This document shows positions 1 through 5,315 of a DNA stretch of 5,315 nucleotides, piece by piece. The notes under the pieces were generated by a model that did no database searches, was not told the origin of the DNA, and was given only the letters and a program-made list of their open reading frames with translations. The position numbers and the translations under genes are program-made. Location of the stretch: the NCBI GenBank assembly GCA_020059765.1, contig JAGVBM010000110.1:1-5315 (forward strand). The letters run 5' to 3'. Source of the stretch: Bacillota bacterium. GTDB lineage: Bacteria > Bacillota > Bacilli > Tumebacillales > Effusibacillaceae. The stretch's first letter is position 1. Each line of letters opens with the position of its first letter.

Positions 1-20
1 AACAAGATTTTAATCTTCAT
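1..20 (-). CDS. Start of a response regulator gene (partial, runs off the window)
   Basis: Only the first 20 bases are present. They read ATG AAG ATT AAA ATC TTG, giving M-K-I-K-I-L, a common opening of NarL/LuxR-type response regulators (first beta strand before the acidic pair). An AGGAG ribosome site sits five bases ahead of the ATG, inside the last codons of the upstream histidine kinase, and the two genes overlap by 11 bases. That is the usual arrangement of a translationally coupled kinase/regulator pair. Identity is inferred from position and these six residues alone; the receiver and DNA-binding domains lie outside the window. The likely job is to accept phosphate from the kinase and regulate transcription. 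Confidence 0.6.
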
Positions 21-1710
21 TCTTACTCCTCATTTCCGTAATAGGCACATCCGAAGTTACTTTCGGTTTGCGATAAGGAATCGTAACTTCGATTCGCGTC
101 CCTTGTCCGGGCCGACTGTCCAATTTGAACATGCCGCCCAGCAATTCGGCCCGTTCCCGCATACCGATCAAACCGATGGATTGTCCTTTTCCATCTTCTG
201 ACATTCCATTTCCGGTTTGTCTGTATACGAATCCCTTTCCACCGTCGTCGATTTCCATGAGGACCTCCGTGTCGGTCATTCTCAAACGGATGGAAACCTG
301 ATTGGCACCGGAATGTTTGCTGACGTTGTTTAACGATTCCTGGCCAATCCGCCAAAGCGCTTCTTCCACCGCAGAAGGCAGTGCACAGACCCCTTCCACC
401 CGTTCATGCACCACTAACCCCAGACTTTCCCCGTAACGTTTCAAAGAGGTGAGCAATCCTTGTTCTAATCCTTCAGGCCGCAGTTGCCAAATCAACGATC
501 TCATTTCATGCAAAGCATTCTGGGCCAACTGTTGGATTTCTTGCAGATAGGTGCGAGCTGCTGTGTCCTTATGATCCAATAGCGCTTCGGCTCCCCGTGC
601 CGTCAAGGTCAGTGAAAACAGGTTCTGACTCACTGAATCGTGGAGATCTCGGGCCAATCGATTTCTTTCTTCGCGCCGGGTCAATTCTTTTCGCTGCGTA
701 TACAGTCTCGCATTCTCGATCGTTAAGGCAATCTGGTCTCCCAAAGCGTTCAAAACCGCCAGATCATGTTCGTCAAATTGATTGATTCTGTCACTTGCAA
801 GATACAGCACACCGTACGGTTCATCCCGCAAGCGGATCGGAACCGCTGCCGCCGAGCGAAAAGGCGGCAGTCCGATCGATTCCAAGGCAGGCTGCCTACG
901 TTTGACCCTTTCTTCTTTGACCGCCAGTCTGTCAGACAATGCGCGGCGAATCAGCCCTGCTTTCTGGAGCGGAATCGCTTTCCACACTTTCCTTACACGT
1001 CCCTTTTCAAACAACGCCCGCAGCGACAGTTCCAATCCTTCCCGGACAAAAAACGCTGCCGTGGGCCACCCGAAAATTTCTCCGATTTGCCGGACCACTT
1101 CGCTGGGGATGTTGTCATGATCGAGCAACGACCCCAACCGATGGCTGACTTCACTGAATTTGGCATAATTCTCGGCCCTTTTTTGCTGAGCGTAGTACAG
1201 TTTGGTCCGTTTCAAAGCTGTACCGATTTGAAAAGCCACCGCCTGCAGCAGAGCTAATTCCTCTTCTGTAAAATAGTCTTTTCCCGGCGACGCAACGTTT
1301 AAAACGCCGAACATTTCATCGCCTGCTTTCAGAGGAACGGTGGCATGATGCACAATTCCTTTCGTGTCTCCCCAATTGTATGTCATCGCATCTTCGATCC
1401 GTTTGCATTCGATAATATTGACCGCATGGTTCAATTGTCCCTTCCAATATCGATTCAAGCACCAGCAGCTTCCGCTGCACATCGGAGTTTTTTCTTCCCA
1501 TGCGAGAGCAGGCGGCAGATTATCGTCAGCCGCACATACATACTCCGTCTCTTCCTCCGCCAGAAACACCCAACCGGTGGTCAATCCGGTCACTTCCAAC
1601 AATTTGTGCAAAACGGCATCCAGCATCTGCTGCATGTCATTGGACATGTTCAATGTTTCCGCAATTGTTTTTAAAGCCAGCAGTTCATGCATTCGATCCA
1701 TTTTTGACAT
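10..1710 (-). CDS. Cytosolic GAF-GAF sensor histidine kinase (HisKA_3 / NarL-LiaS-DegS class)
   Basis: The gene encodes 566 residues from ATG 1710. No membrane segment is visible, so it should act in the cytoplasm. Domains in order are a first GAF (about 27-165), a linking helix (about 168-190), a second GAF (about 200-335), a HisKA_3 dimerisation/phosphoacceptor helix pair (about 345-412) and a HATPase_c domain (about 445-546). Visible catalytic motifs are the H-box ARDLHDSVSQ with phospho-acceptor His357, the N-box QESLNN (457-462), DDGGKGF (488-494), GLIGMRER (513-520) and GQGT (535-538). The kinase should autophosphorylate and pass phosphate to the regulator whose gene overlaps its 3' end. 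The first GAF contains Cys78, Cys82, Cys84 and Cys102, spaced like a metal or Fe-S site, so a redox, oxygen or metal signal is a reasonable inference. ATG 1710 is preferred over TTG 1731 and ATG 1722 because GGAGGA lies just ahead of it. The gene follows amj by 54 bases with no clear promoter or terminator between, so cotranscription is likely. Confidence 0.93.
   Translation of the reverse strand: MSKMDRMHELLALKTIAETLNMSNDMQQMLDAVLHKLLEVTGLTTGWVFLAEEETEYVCAADDNLPPALAWEEKTPMCSGSCWCLNRYWKGQLNHAVNIIECKRIEDAMTYNWGDTKGIVHHATVPLKAGDEMFGVLNVASPGKDYFTEEELALLQAVAFQIGTALKRTKLYYAQQKRAENYAKFSEVSHRLGSLLDHDNIPSEVVRQIGEIFGWPTAAFFVREGLELSLRALFEKGRVRKVWKAIPLQKAGLIRRALSDRLAVKEERVKRRQPALESIGLPPFRSAAAVPIRLRDEPYGVLYLASDRINQFDEHDLAVLNALGDQIALTIENARLYTQRKELTRREERNRLARDLHDSVSQNLFSLTLTARGAEALLDHKDTAARTYLQEIQQLAQNALHEMRSLIWQLRPEGLEQGLLTSLKRYGESLGLVVHERVEGVCALPSAVEEALWRIGQESLNNVSKHSGANQVSIRLRMTDTEVLMEIDDGGKGFVYRQTGNGMSEDGKGQSIGLIGMRERAELLGGMFKLDSRPGQGTRIEVTIPYRKPKVTSDVPITEMRSKNED
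26..30 (-). promoter_or_regulatory. Ribosome binding site of the response regulator start
   Basis: AGGAG is followed by the five-base spacer TAAGA and then ATG at 20. It lies within the coding end of the kinase, which supports translational coupling and makes this ATG a real start rather than a chance codon. Confidence 0.6.
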
Positions 1711-1714
1711 GAAA

Positions 1715-1720
1715 TCCTCC
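1715..1720 (-). promoter_or_regulatory. Ribosome binding site deciding the kinase start
   Basis: GGAGGA is followed by TTTC and then ATG at 1710. The spacing is on the short side, but the match to the 16S rRNA tail is strong. The in-frame upstream codons TTG 1731 and ATG 1722 have no such site in front of them. Confidence 0.65.
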
Positions 1721-1764
1721 ATTCCAAGCAAGACGGCATCGAAACTGCGTCACCCCTGTATGTT

Positions 1765-2568
1765 TCAGACAAAAAGTTTGCTGAGTTGAACAATCACAAA
1801 AGCGGCCGGCACCAACAACAGCTGCGCGAGCAACGTCCCGACTGTCCGCGAGATCATTAAAACTCCGACCATTCTGTCGATACTGCCGCGATCCTCTTTG
1901 CCTTCCATGACCTGTTCCGTCAACAGCGCCACTTTCGGATCTACATACAAAACAAGCAGCACGGTTGCGAGTCCGTTAATGAAACCGGAAGACATTTGGG
2001 CAGTCGATTGATATTCAGGTGCCAATAAAGAAGCGTATAAGGCCGCCAATATCCCCACTGTGTAAATTCCGGTGATGAACATATTGGTGAGCAGCAGACG
2101 CTTTGGAATGCCTCCGAACCGAATTCGCGAGAGCATTTCCCAACGCGGAAAACGGACATGCGCCTTTGCATGTTGCACGTGTTGAATCGTCGCCACATTC
2201 CGGATCAGTTGGGGGACGGAACCTGCAAGTTCAAATTGCAGAATCACCCTGGCAAAAAGAGCCACAAAGGTTGGCAGCAGCAGCATCCCAAACAGGCTGC
2301 CTAGGGTTGCGGAACCGAGAATCATTCGAAATTGATCTTCCAGTAACGCCAAATTCATGGTTACTTTTGCCGCATCCACCAAACTCGCCGTCAACGGCGC
2401 TTGTATCGTATACGCCAATCGAGCGATAATTACGATCATATTGAACAACGACAAGGAAAGCGCCAGTTTTCCAGTACGGACACCGGCCAATCGGACTGCA
2501 TAAGAGAGCGTCTCAACCGAATGAATGATCAAGGTGAATACACTGATGATCAATATTTTTTCAAACAA
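1765..2568 (-). CDS. amj: Lipid II flippase of the Amj (YdaH) family
   Basis: A polytopic membrane protein of 267 residues from a TTG start at 2568. The N-terminal block IIHSVETLSYAVRLAGVRTG, followed by a hydrophobic LSLFNMIVIIAR stretch, is what I recognise as the Amj/YdaH (DUF2837) family. Hydrophobic segments lie at roughly 4-24, 36-55, 84-110, 160-183, 194-209 and 233-262. In B. subtilis, Amj is known as an alternate to MurJ that moves lipid-linked peptidoglycan precursors across the membrane; this role is transferred by family resemblance. The start was chosen because GAGGTG lies six bases before the TTG, a plausible sigma-A promoter lies just upstream of that, and 267 residues fits the family. 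An ATG at 2616 would add 16 polar residues (SRREVR included), but it lies within the proposed promoter and is poorly spaced from any ribosome site. The gene follows dppC with a possible terminator between, and probably leads an operon with the kinase and regulator. Confidence 0.85.
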   Translation of the reverse strand: MFEKILIISVFTLIIHSVETLSYAVRLAGVRTGKLALSLSLFNMIVIIARLAYTIQAPLTASLVDAAKVTMNLALLEDQFRMILGSATLGSLFGMLLLPTFVALFARVILQFELAGSVPQLIRNVATIQHVQHAKAHVRFPRWEMLSRIRFGGIPKRLLLTNMFITGIYTVGILAALYASLLAPEYQSTAQMSSGFINGLATVLLVLYVDPKVALLTEQVMEGKEDRGSIDRMVGVLMISRTVGTLLAQLLLVPAAFVIVQLSKLFV

Positions 2569-2574
2569 GATCCG

Positions 2575-2580
2575 CACCTC
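2575..2580 (-). promoter_or_regulatory. Ribosome binding site for the amj TTG start
   Basis: GAGGTG, within GTGAGGTG, lies six bases upstream of TTG 2568. The match and spacing are good for Bacilli. It favours the TTG over the in-frame ATG codons at 2616 and 2607. Confidence 0.6.
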
Positions 2581-2596
2581 ACGTCTGGAACAAGCA

Positions 2597-2624
2597 ATTA
2601 GAAACATTTGAAGCATACCCTCAA
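2597..2624 (-). promoter_or_regulatory. Candidate sigma-A promoter of amj (and the downstream kinase/regulator)
   Basis: On the minus strand TTGAGG (2624 to 2619, 4 of 6 matches to TTGACA) is followed by a 16-base spacer and TCTAAT (2602 to 2597, 5 of 6 matches to TATAAT). A transcript would begin near 2590, leaving a leader of about 20 bases that holds the GAGGTG site and then TTG 2568. The -35 overlaps the T-rich tail of the possible dppC terminator and a short imperfect palindrome. This is a pattern-based call with no experimental support. Confidence 0.45.
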
Positions 2625-2667
2625 AGAAAAAGAGCAGCCGCCAGGCAGAAGCATACCTGCCATTGCT
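2623..2667 (-). terminator. Possible imperfect intrinsic terminator after dppC
   Basis: Downstream of the dppC stop, the minus strand can form an inner 5-bp stem GGCAG/CTGCC (2657-2661 with 2644-2648, 8-base loop) inside an outer AGCA/TGCT pairing (2664-2667 with 2633-2636), separated by an asymmetric internal loop. A T5-C-T3 tract follows. The stem is weak and interrupted, so termination may be partial and some read-through into amj is possible. Confidence 0.4.
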
Positions 2668-2685
2668 TGCGACTGTTCTTTGCTT

Positions 2686-3591
2686 CTACTGCTTCAACTT
2701 TGGATCCAAAGCGTCCCGCACCCCGTCTCCAAACAGGTTAAATCCGAGAACAGTCAGCATAATGGCCACACCCGGGAAAATCATCGTCCAGGGCGCTGTG
2801 GTCAAATAAGGTCGCGCGTCGGATAGCATTTTCCCCCATTCCGGTTGCGGTGCCTGTGCTCCCAGTCCCAAGAAACTTAATGCGGCCGCTTCAATAATGG
2901 CAGTTGCGATGCCCAGAGTGCCCTGTACAATAATCGGTGCCAGACAGTTAGGCAGTACGTGTTGAAACAAGATGCGTGAACCGGACATGCCAATCACCCG
3001 CGCCGCCGTGATATATTCTTCTTCCTTGACGCTCAACACCCGGGAACGAACCAAACGCCCGTATGTAGGGATATTGATGATGGCAATTGCAAGCAGCGCG
3101 TTAAACAGACTTGGCCCCAAGACTGTTACAATGGCAATCGCCAGCAAGATACTCGGAAAGGCAAGCATAATATCGAAGATGCGCGATATGATCGTATCTA
3201 CCCATTTTCCATAAAACCCCGCAAGCAGTCCAAGTAAAGTACCGATCACAATTGAACCTGCCACCGAAAAAAAACCTACCCATAATGAGATACGCGCTCC
3301 GAAAAGAATTCTGCTGAAAATGTCACGCCCCAAATCATCAGTCCCAAACCAATGTTCTGAACTGGGGGACTTTAAGCCGTTCTCCGGATTGTAAATCGGA
3401 TGATTGACATCATAAGGCTCCGGAGCAATTACTGTTGCCAAAAGTCCTGTCAAAACAAAGAACAAAATCATTCCAAGCCCGAACAAGGCTGATTTTTGTT
3501 TGCGAAGACGCTTCCAAGCTTCTGTCCACGGGGATGAACCTTTGCGAATGCCGCGAACTGTTTCCGAATGTACCTGAATTGCTGGGTTCAT
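2686..3591 (-). CDS. dppC: Dipeptide/oligopeptide ABC transporter permease, DppC type
   Basis: A 301-residue inner membrane permease of the BPD_transp_1 fold, pairing with DppB to form the channel of a peptide importer. The N-terminal OppC_N region has a polar tail with a basic patch (KRLRKQK, 27-33) and then a first membrane helix (about 35-56). The conserved DppC/OppC block HWFGTDDLGRDIFSR spans 80-94. Further helices cover about 102-126, 140-159, 162-178, 220-243 and 270-289. The EAA loop that contacts the ATPase is at 192-215 (EYITAARVIGMSG...VLPN). The start ATG 3591 is chosen over GTG 3603 because the AAGGGGTGG ribosome site abuts the GTG but is well placed for the ATG. It lies 15 bases after the dppB stop, in one operon. 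Substrate type (dipeptide, oligopeptide or other small ligand) cannot be settled from the permease. Confidence 0.93.
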   Translation of the reverse strand: MNPAIQVHSETVRGIRKGSSPWTEAWKRLRKQKSALFGLGMILFFVLTGLLATVIAPEPYDVNHPIYNPENGLKSPSSEHWFGTDDLGRDIFSRILFGARISLWVGFFSVAGSIVIGTLLGLLAGFYGKWVDTIISRIFDIMLAFPSILLAIAIVTVLGPSLFNALLAIAIINIPTYGRLVRSRVLSVKEEEYITAARVIGMSGSRILFQHVLPNCLAPIIVQGTLGIATAIIEAAALSFLGLGAQAPQPEWGKMLSDARPYLTTAPWTMIFPGVAIMLTVLGFNLFGDGVRDALDPKLKQ

Positions 3592-3606
3592 CTGTTCATC
3601 CACCCC

Positions 3607-4611
3607 TTACTTGAATTGAATACGAGGATCCAGCCATGCATATAACAGATCAACGATCAGATTGATCATCACAAAAATCGCTGAGATCACCAGAATCCCC
3701 GACTGAACCACAGGATAATCACGGAACGAGATCGCATCAAAAATGTAACGTCCAATACCCGGCCACCCGAATATCGTCTCGGTTAAGACCGCTCCTCCCA
3801 GCAATTGTCCGATCTGCAAACCGATAACGGTCATGACCGGAGCAAAAGCATTTTTCAATGCATGTTTGTAGATCACCCAGAATTCAGAGAGACCTTTCGC
3901 CCGAGCTGTGCGAACATAATCTGACTTCATAACTTCCAGCATGCTGGAACGGGTCATACGCGCGATGATTGCCATCGGAATCGTGCCCAAAGCAATTCCA
4001 GGAAGAATCAGATGTTTCAGTACATCCCAAAAACCATCCCAATTTCCGATTAATAATGTATCCAACAGGTACAGACCCGTTATCGCTTCAATTGGTTCAC
4101 GGGGATTCATGCGGCCCGTTGAGGGCAGAAGACCCAGATTTTCAGCAAATACCCATTGTTCCATTAAACCTAACCAGAAGATTGGCATTGAGACGCCTAT
4201 CAGCGCAATCAACATCGCAATATAGTCAAACCAGGAAGCTTTTTTCCAAGCTGCAATGATTCCTGCATTGACACCCACAACCACTGCGATGACAATACTG
4301 ACAAACGTTAACTCCATAGTGGCCATCAGGTAAGGTCCCAATTCATCCATAATCGGAGCTTTCGTCCGTAAGGAACTACCCAGATCACCGGTCAGCACGT
4401 TATACACATAGGATAAATATTGAATTGTAATTGGCTTGTCCAACCCTAACTGGAGGCGCAGCTCCTGTACAGCTTCCGGTGTGGCACGTTCGCCGAGAAT
4501 GACTAACGCCGGATCGCCGGGAATCGCTCGTATGATGGAAAAAACAATAATTGACATCCCGATCAAGACGGGAATCAACTGCAGCAAACGGCGTACTGTG
4601 TAAGAAAACAT
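3607..4611 (-). CDS. dppB: Dipeptide/oligopeptide ABC transporter permease, DppB type
   Basis: A 334-residue membrane permease, full length for the DppB/OppB family. Its first helix is at about 9-28, followed by the conserved IRAIPGDPA block (27-35) and an extracytoplasmic domain ending in TGDLGSSLRTKAPI (74-87). Core helices lie at about 99-121, 130-150, 199-219, 257-280 and 302-327. The EAA coupling loop is at 231-254 (DYVRTARAKGLSE...HALKN), followed by the family signature LTETIFGWPGIGRY (276-289). The C-terminal YAWLDPRIQF is typical. It should heterodimerise with DppC and be energised by DppD/DppF-type ATPases, which are not in this window. One slightly odd spot is E151 and Q152 within the hydrophobic WLGLMEQWVF stretch. 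GAGGTGG seven bases before ATG 4611 supports the start. It sits between the dppA-dppB hairpin and dppC. Confidence 0.95.
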   Translation of the reverse strand: MFSYTVRRLLQLIPVLIGMSIIVFSIIRAIPGDPALVILGERATPEAVQELRLQLGLDKPITIQYLSYVYNVLTGDLGSSLRTKAPIMDELGPYLMATMELTFVSIVIAVVVGVNAGIIAAWKKASWFDYIAMLIALIGVSMPIFWLGLMEQWVFAENLGLLPSTGRMNPREPIEAITGLYLLDTLLIGNWDGFWDVLKHLILPGIALGTIPMAIIARMTRSSMLEVMKSDYVRTARAKGLSEFWVIYKHALKNAFAPVMTVIGLQIGQLLGGAVLTETIFGWPGIGRYIFDAISFRDYPVVQSGILVISAIFVMINLIVDLLYAWLDPRIQFK

Positions 4612-4618
4612 CCCTTAA

Positions 4619-4625
4619 CCACCTC
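4619..4625 (-). promoter_or_regulatory. Ribosome binding site of dppB
   Basis: GAGGTGG lies seven bases before ATG 4611 and just beyond the U-tract of the upstream hairpin. Transcripts that pass the terminator therefore carry a strong site for permease translation. Confidence 0.6.
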
Positions 4626-4636
4626 GTTCGTAGGAG

Positions 4637-4668
4637 AAAAAAAGGGGTATGCAACATTCACATACCCC
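4637..4668 (-). terminator. Intrinsic terminator/attenuator between dppA and dppB
   Basis: On the minus strand GGGGTATG (4668 to 4661) pairs perfectly with CATACCCC (4651 to 4644) across a 9-base loop; a T-G wobble can extend the stem to 9 bp. A run of seven T follows (4643 to 4637). It starts about 20 bases after the dppA stop. Position and form indicate a partial terminator or 3'-end stabilising hairpin that raises binding-protein mRNA over permease mRNA, as is common in binding-protein importer operons. On the plus strand the hairpin lacks a T tract, so it acts in the minus direction only. Confidence 0.8.
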
Positions 4669-4687
4669 GTGATCTCAAATCGGTCAC

Positions 4688-5315
4688 TTACTTTTCGATC
4701 GAAACATCAACCAAACTTTCCGAACCTTTCGGATGCGGTTTATAACCTTTTACTGTCTTGGAAGCACCCAAAGACGGGGTTGTATGGACAAGCGGAACCA
4801 TCGGCGCATCTTCGTGGATCAATTTCTGAGCTTCTTCGTAAAGTTTTGTCCGTTCGGACTGATTGGAAACGGTTTGTGCCTTCAACAACAGTTCATGAAC
4901 TTGATCGCCTTTATACAACGAAATGTTTTGGGCAGCCGGCGGATTGGCATTATTCTTATCGAGAAGGACATACAGGAAGTTATCGGGGTCACCGTTGTCT
5001 CCCGTCCATCCAAGCAATGCCATGGAATGTTCGCCGTTCTTCGTTTTCTTCAGATACGTTGCCCATTCAAAAGAAACGATTTTCGCTTTGATTCCGATTT
5101 TTCCAAGGTCAGATTGGAGAGCTTCGGCAATTTTTTGCGGTTGCGGCATGTATGGACGAGCTACCGGCATTGCCCAAAGCTCCGTTTCAATTCCGTTCGG
5201 GAACCCTGCTTCAGCCAACAATTGCTTCGCTTTTTCCGGATTGTATTCATAATCCTGAATGTTTTTGTTATAGCCCCAAAGGGACGGCGGCAGCGGATTC
5301 TTCGCCGGCTCGGCT
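4688..5315 (-). CDS. dppA: Peptide ABC transporter substrate-binding protein, DppA type (C-terminal part only)
   Basis: The reading frame is open to the window edge and yields the last ~208 residues of a family 5 (SBP_bac_5) binding protein; the usual length is about 530-560, so the signal peptide and N-terminal lobe are outside. Visible residues begin AEPAKNPLPPSLWGYN, a characteristic DppA segment. They continue with NPEKAKQLLAEAGFPNG and then LLGWTGDNGDPDNF, the block that in DppA-type proteins contributes the acidic residue holding the peptide N-terminus. The last part, HEDAPMVPLVHTT...VDVSIEK, is the normal C-terminus. In a Gram-positive cell this would be a lipoprotein delivering peptides to DppBC. 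The true start is upstream of 5315; TTG 5221 is an internal leucine codon. Closely related family members bind heme, nickel complexes or glutathione, so dipeptide specificity is likely but not proved. Confidence 0.92.
   Translation of the reverse strand, partial: AEPAKNPLPPSLWGYNKNIQDYEYNPEKAKQLLAEAGFPNGIETELWAMPVARPYMPQPQKIAEALQSDLGKIGIKAKIVSFEWATYLKKTKNGEHSMALLGWTGDNGDPDNFLYVLLDKNNANPPAAQNISLYKGDQVHELLLKAQTVSNQSERTKLYEEAQKLIHEDAPMVPLVHTTPSLGASKTVKGYKPHPKGSESLVDVSIEK

Noticed and set aside
766..1257. Plus-strand open frame of 163 codons, with several overlapping plus-strand frames up to 1789.
   Set aside because: It lies antisense to the kinase, has no ribosome site or domain that I recognise, and is low-complexity basic/aromatic sequence typical of an antisense shadow.
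1711..1731. Longer kinase reading from TTG 1731 (adds seven residues, MLGMEDF).
   Set aside because: The added codons contain the GGAGGA ribosome site of ATG 1710, and nothing suitable precedes the TTG.
1741..1766. GAAAC/GTTTC inverted repeat between amj and the kinase, possible hairpin.
   Set aside because: Only 5 A/T-rich pairs with a 16-base loop and no T tract; not a credible terminator or riboregulator.
1732..1767. TGAAAC (1767 to 1762) and CGTC (1735 to 1732) on the minus strand ahead of the kinase, resembling -35 and -10 boxes of an ECF sigma factor such as SigM or SigW.
   Set aside because: The spacer is 26 bases, whereas these promoters need about 16-17; the boxes cannot act together.
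3592..3603. GTG 3603 as the dppC start (adds four residues, MDEQ).
   Set aside because: The AAGGGG ribosome site directly abuts or overlaps this GTG, leaving no spacing; ATG 3591 is correctly spaced. The difference is small and not fully excluded.
4669..5252. Plus-strand frames of 140 and 109 codons opposite dppA.
   Set aside because: They are antisense to a clear family 5 binding protein and have no recognisable domain or upstream signals.
1..5315. Search for CRISPR repeats, insertion sequences, tRNA/rRNA, riboswitch-like leaders and defence or toxin genes.
   Set aside because: None seen. The window is almost fully packed with recognised genes on one strand, and intergenic gaps are all under about 120 bases.

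Overview
The window looks like chromosome of a Gram-positive, low-to-mid GC Bacillota (Bacilli) species. The signs are strong GGAGG-type Shine-Dalgarno sites, TTG/GTG alternative starts, hairpin-plus-U-run terminators, a lipid II flippase of the Amj (YdaH) family first described in Bacillus subtilis, and a LiaS/DegS/NarL-type histidine kinase. Genus cannot be fixed from the sequence; a spore-former of the Bacillales/Alicyclobacillaceae sort is my guess. Every gene I can support is on the minus strand, so transcription runs from position 5315 towards 1.

Region 1 (5315 to 2686) is the distal part of a dipeptide/oligopeptide ABC importer operon. It holds the C-terminal ~208 residues of a DppA-type substrate-binding protein (cut by the window edge), then the two membrane permeases DppB and DppC. 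A clean intrinsic hairpin with a U7 tract lies between dppA and dppB and probably lets the binding protein be made in excess over the permeases. No ATPase genes (dppD/dppF) follow dppC, so they must lie upstream of dppA or elsewhere. A weaker terminator-like structure follows dppC.

Region 2 (about 2670 to 1) looks like a separate envelope/signalling unit. It contains amj, with a probable sigma-A promoter and a TTG start, then a soluble histidine kinase with two GAF domains. Last comes the first 20 bases of a gene that overlaps the kinase and starts M-K-I-K-I-L, as response regulators often do. The kinase's first GAF domain carries a four-cysteine cluster (C-x3-C-x-C-x17-C) that looks like a metal or Fe-S site. 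The layout amj - kinase - regulator, with a 54-bp gap and then an 11-bp overlap, suggests that a flippase of the peptidoglycan precursor pathway is transcribed together with a possibly redox-sensing two-component system.

I see no mobile element, CRISPR array, tRNA or rRNA. Most of the window is ordinary. The points worth a second look are the cysteine GAF sensor, its linkage to amj, and the short repeat and partial palindrome at the amj promoter.
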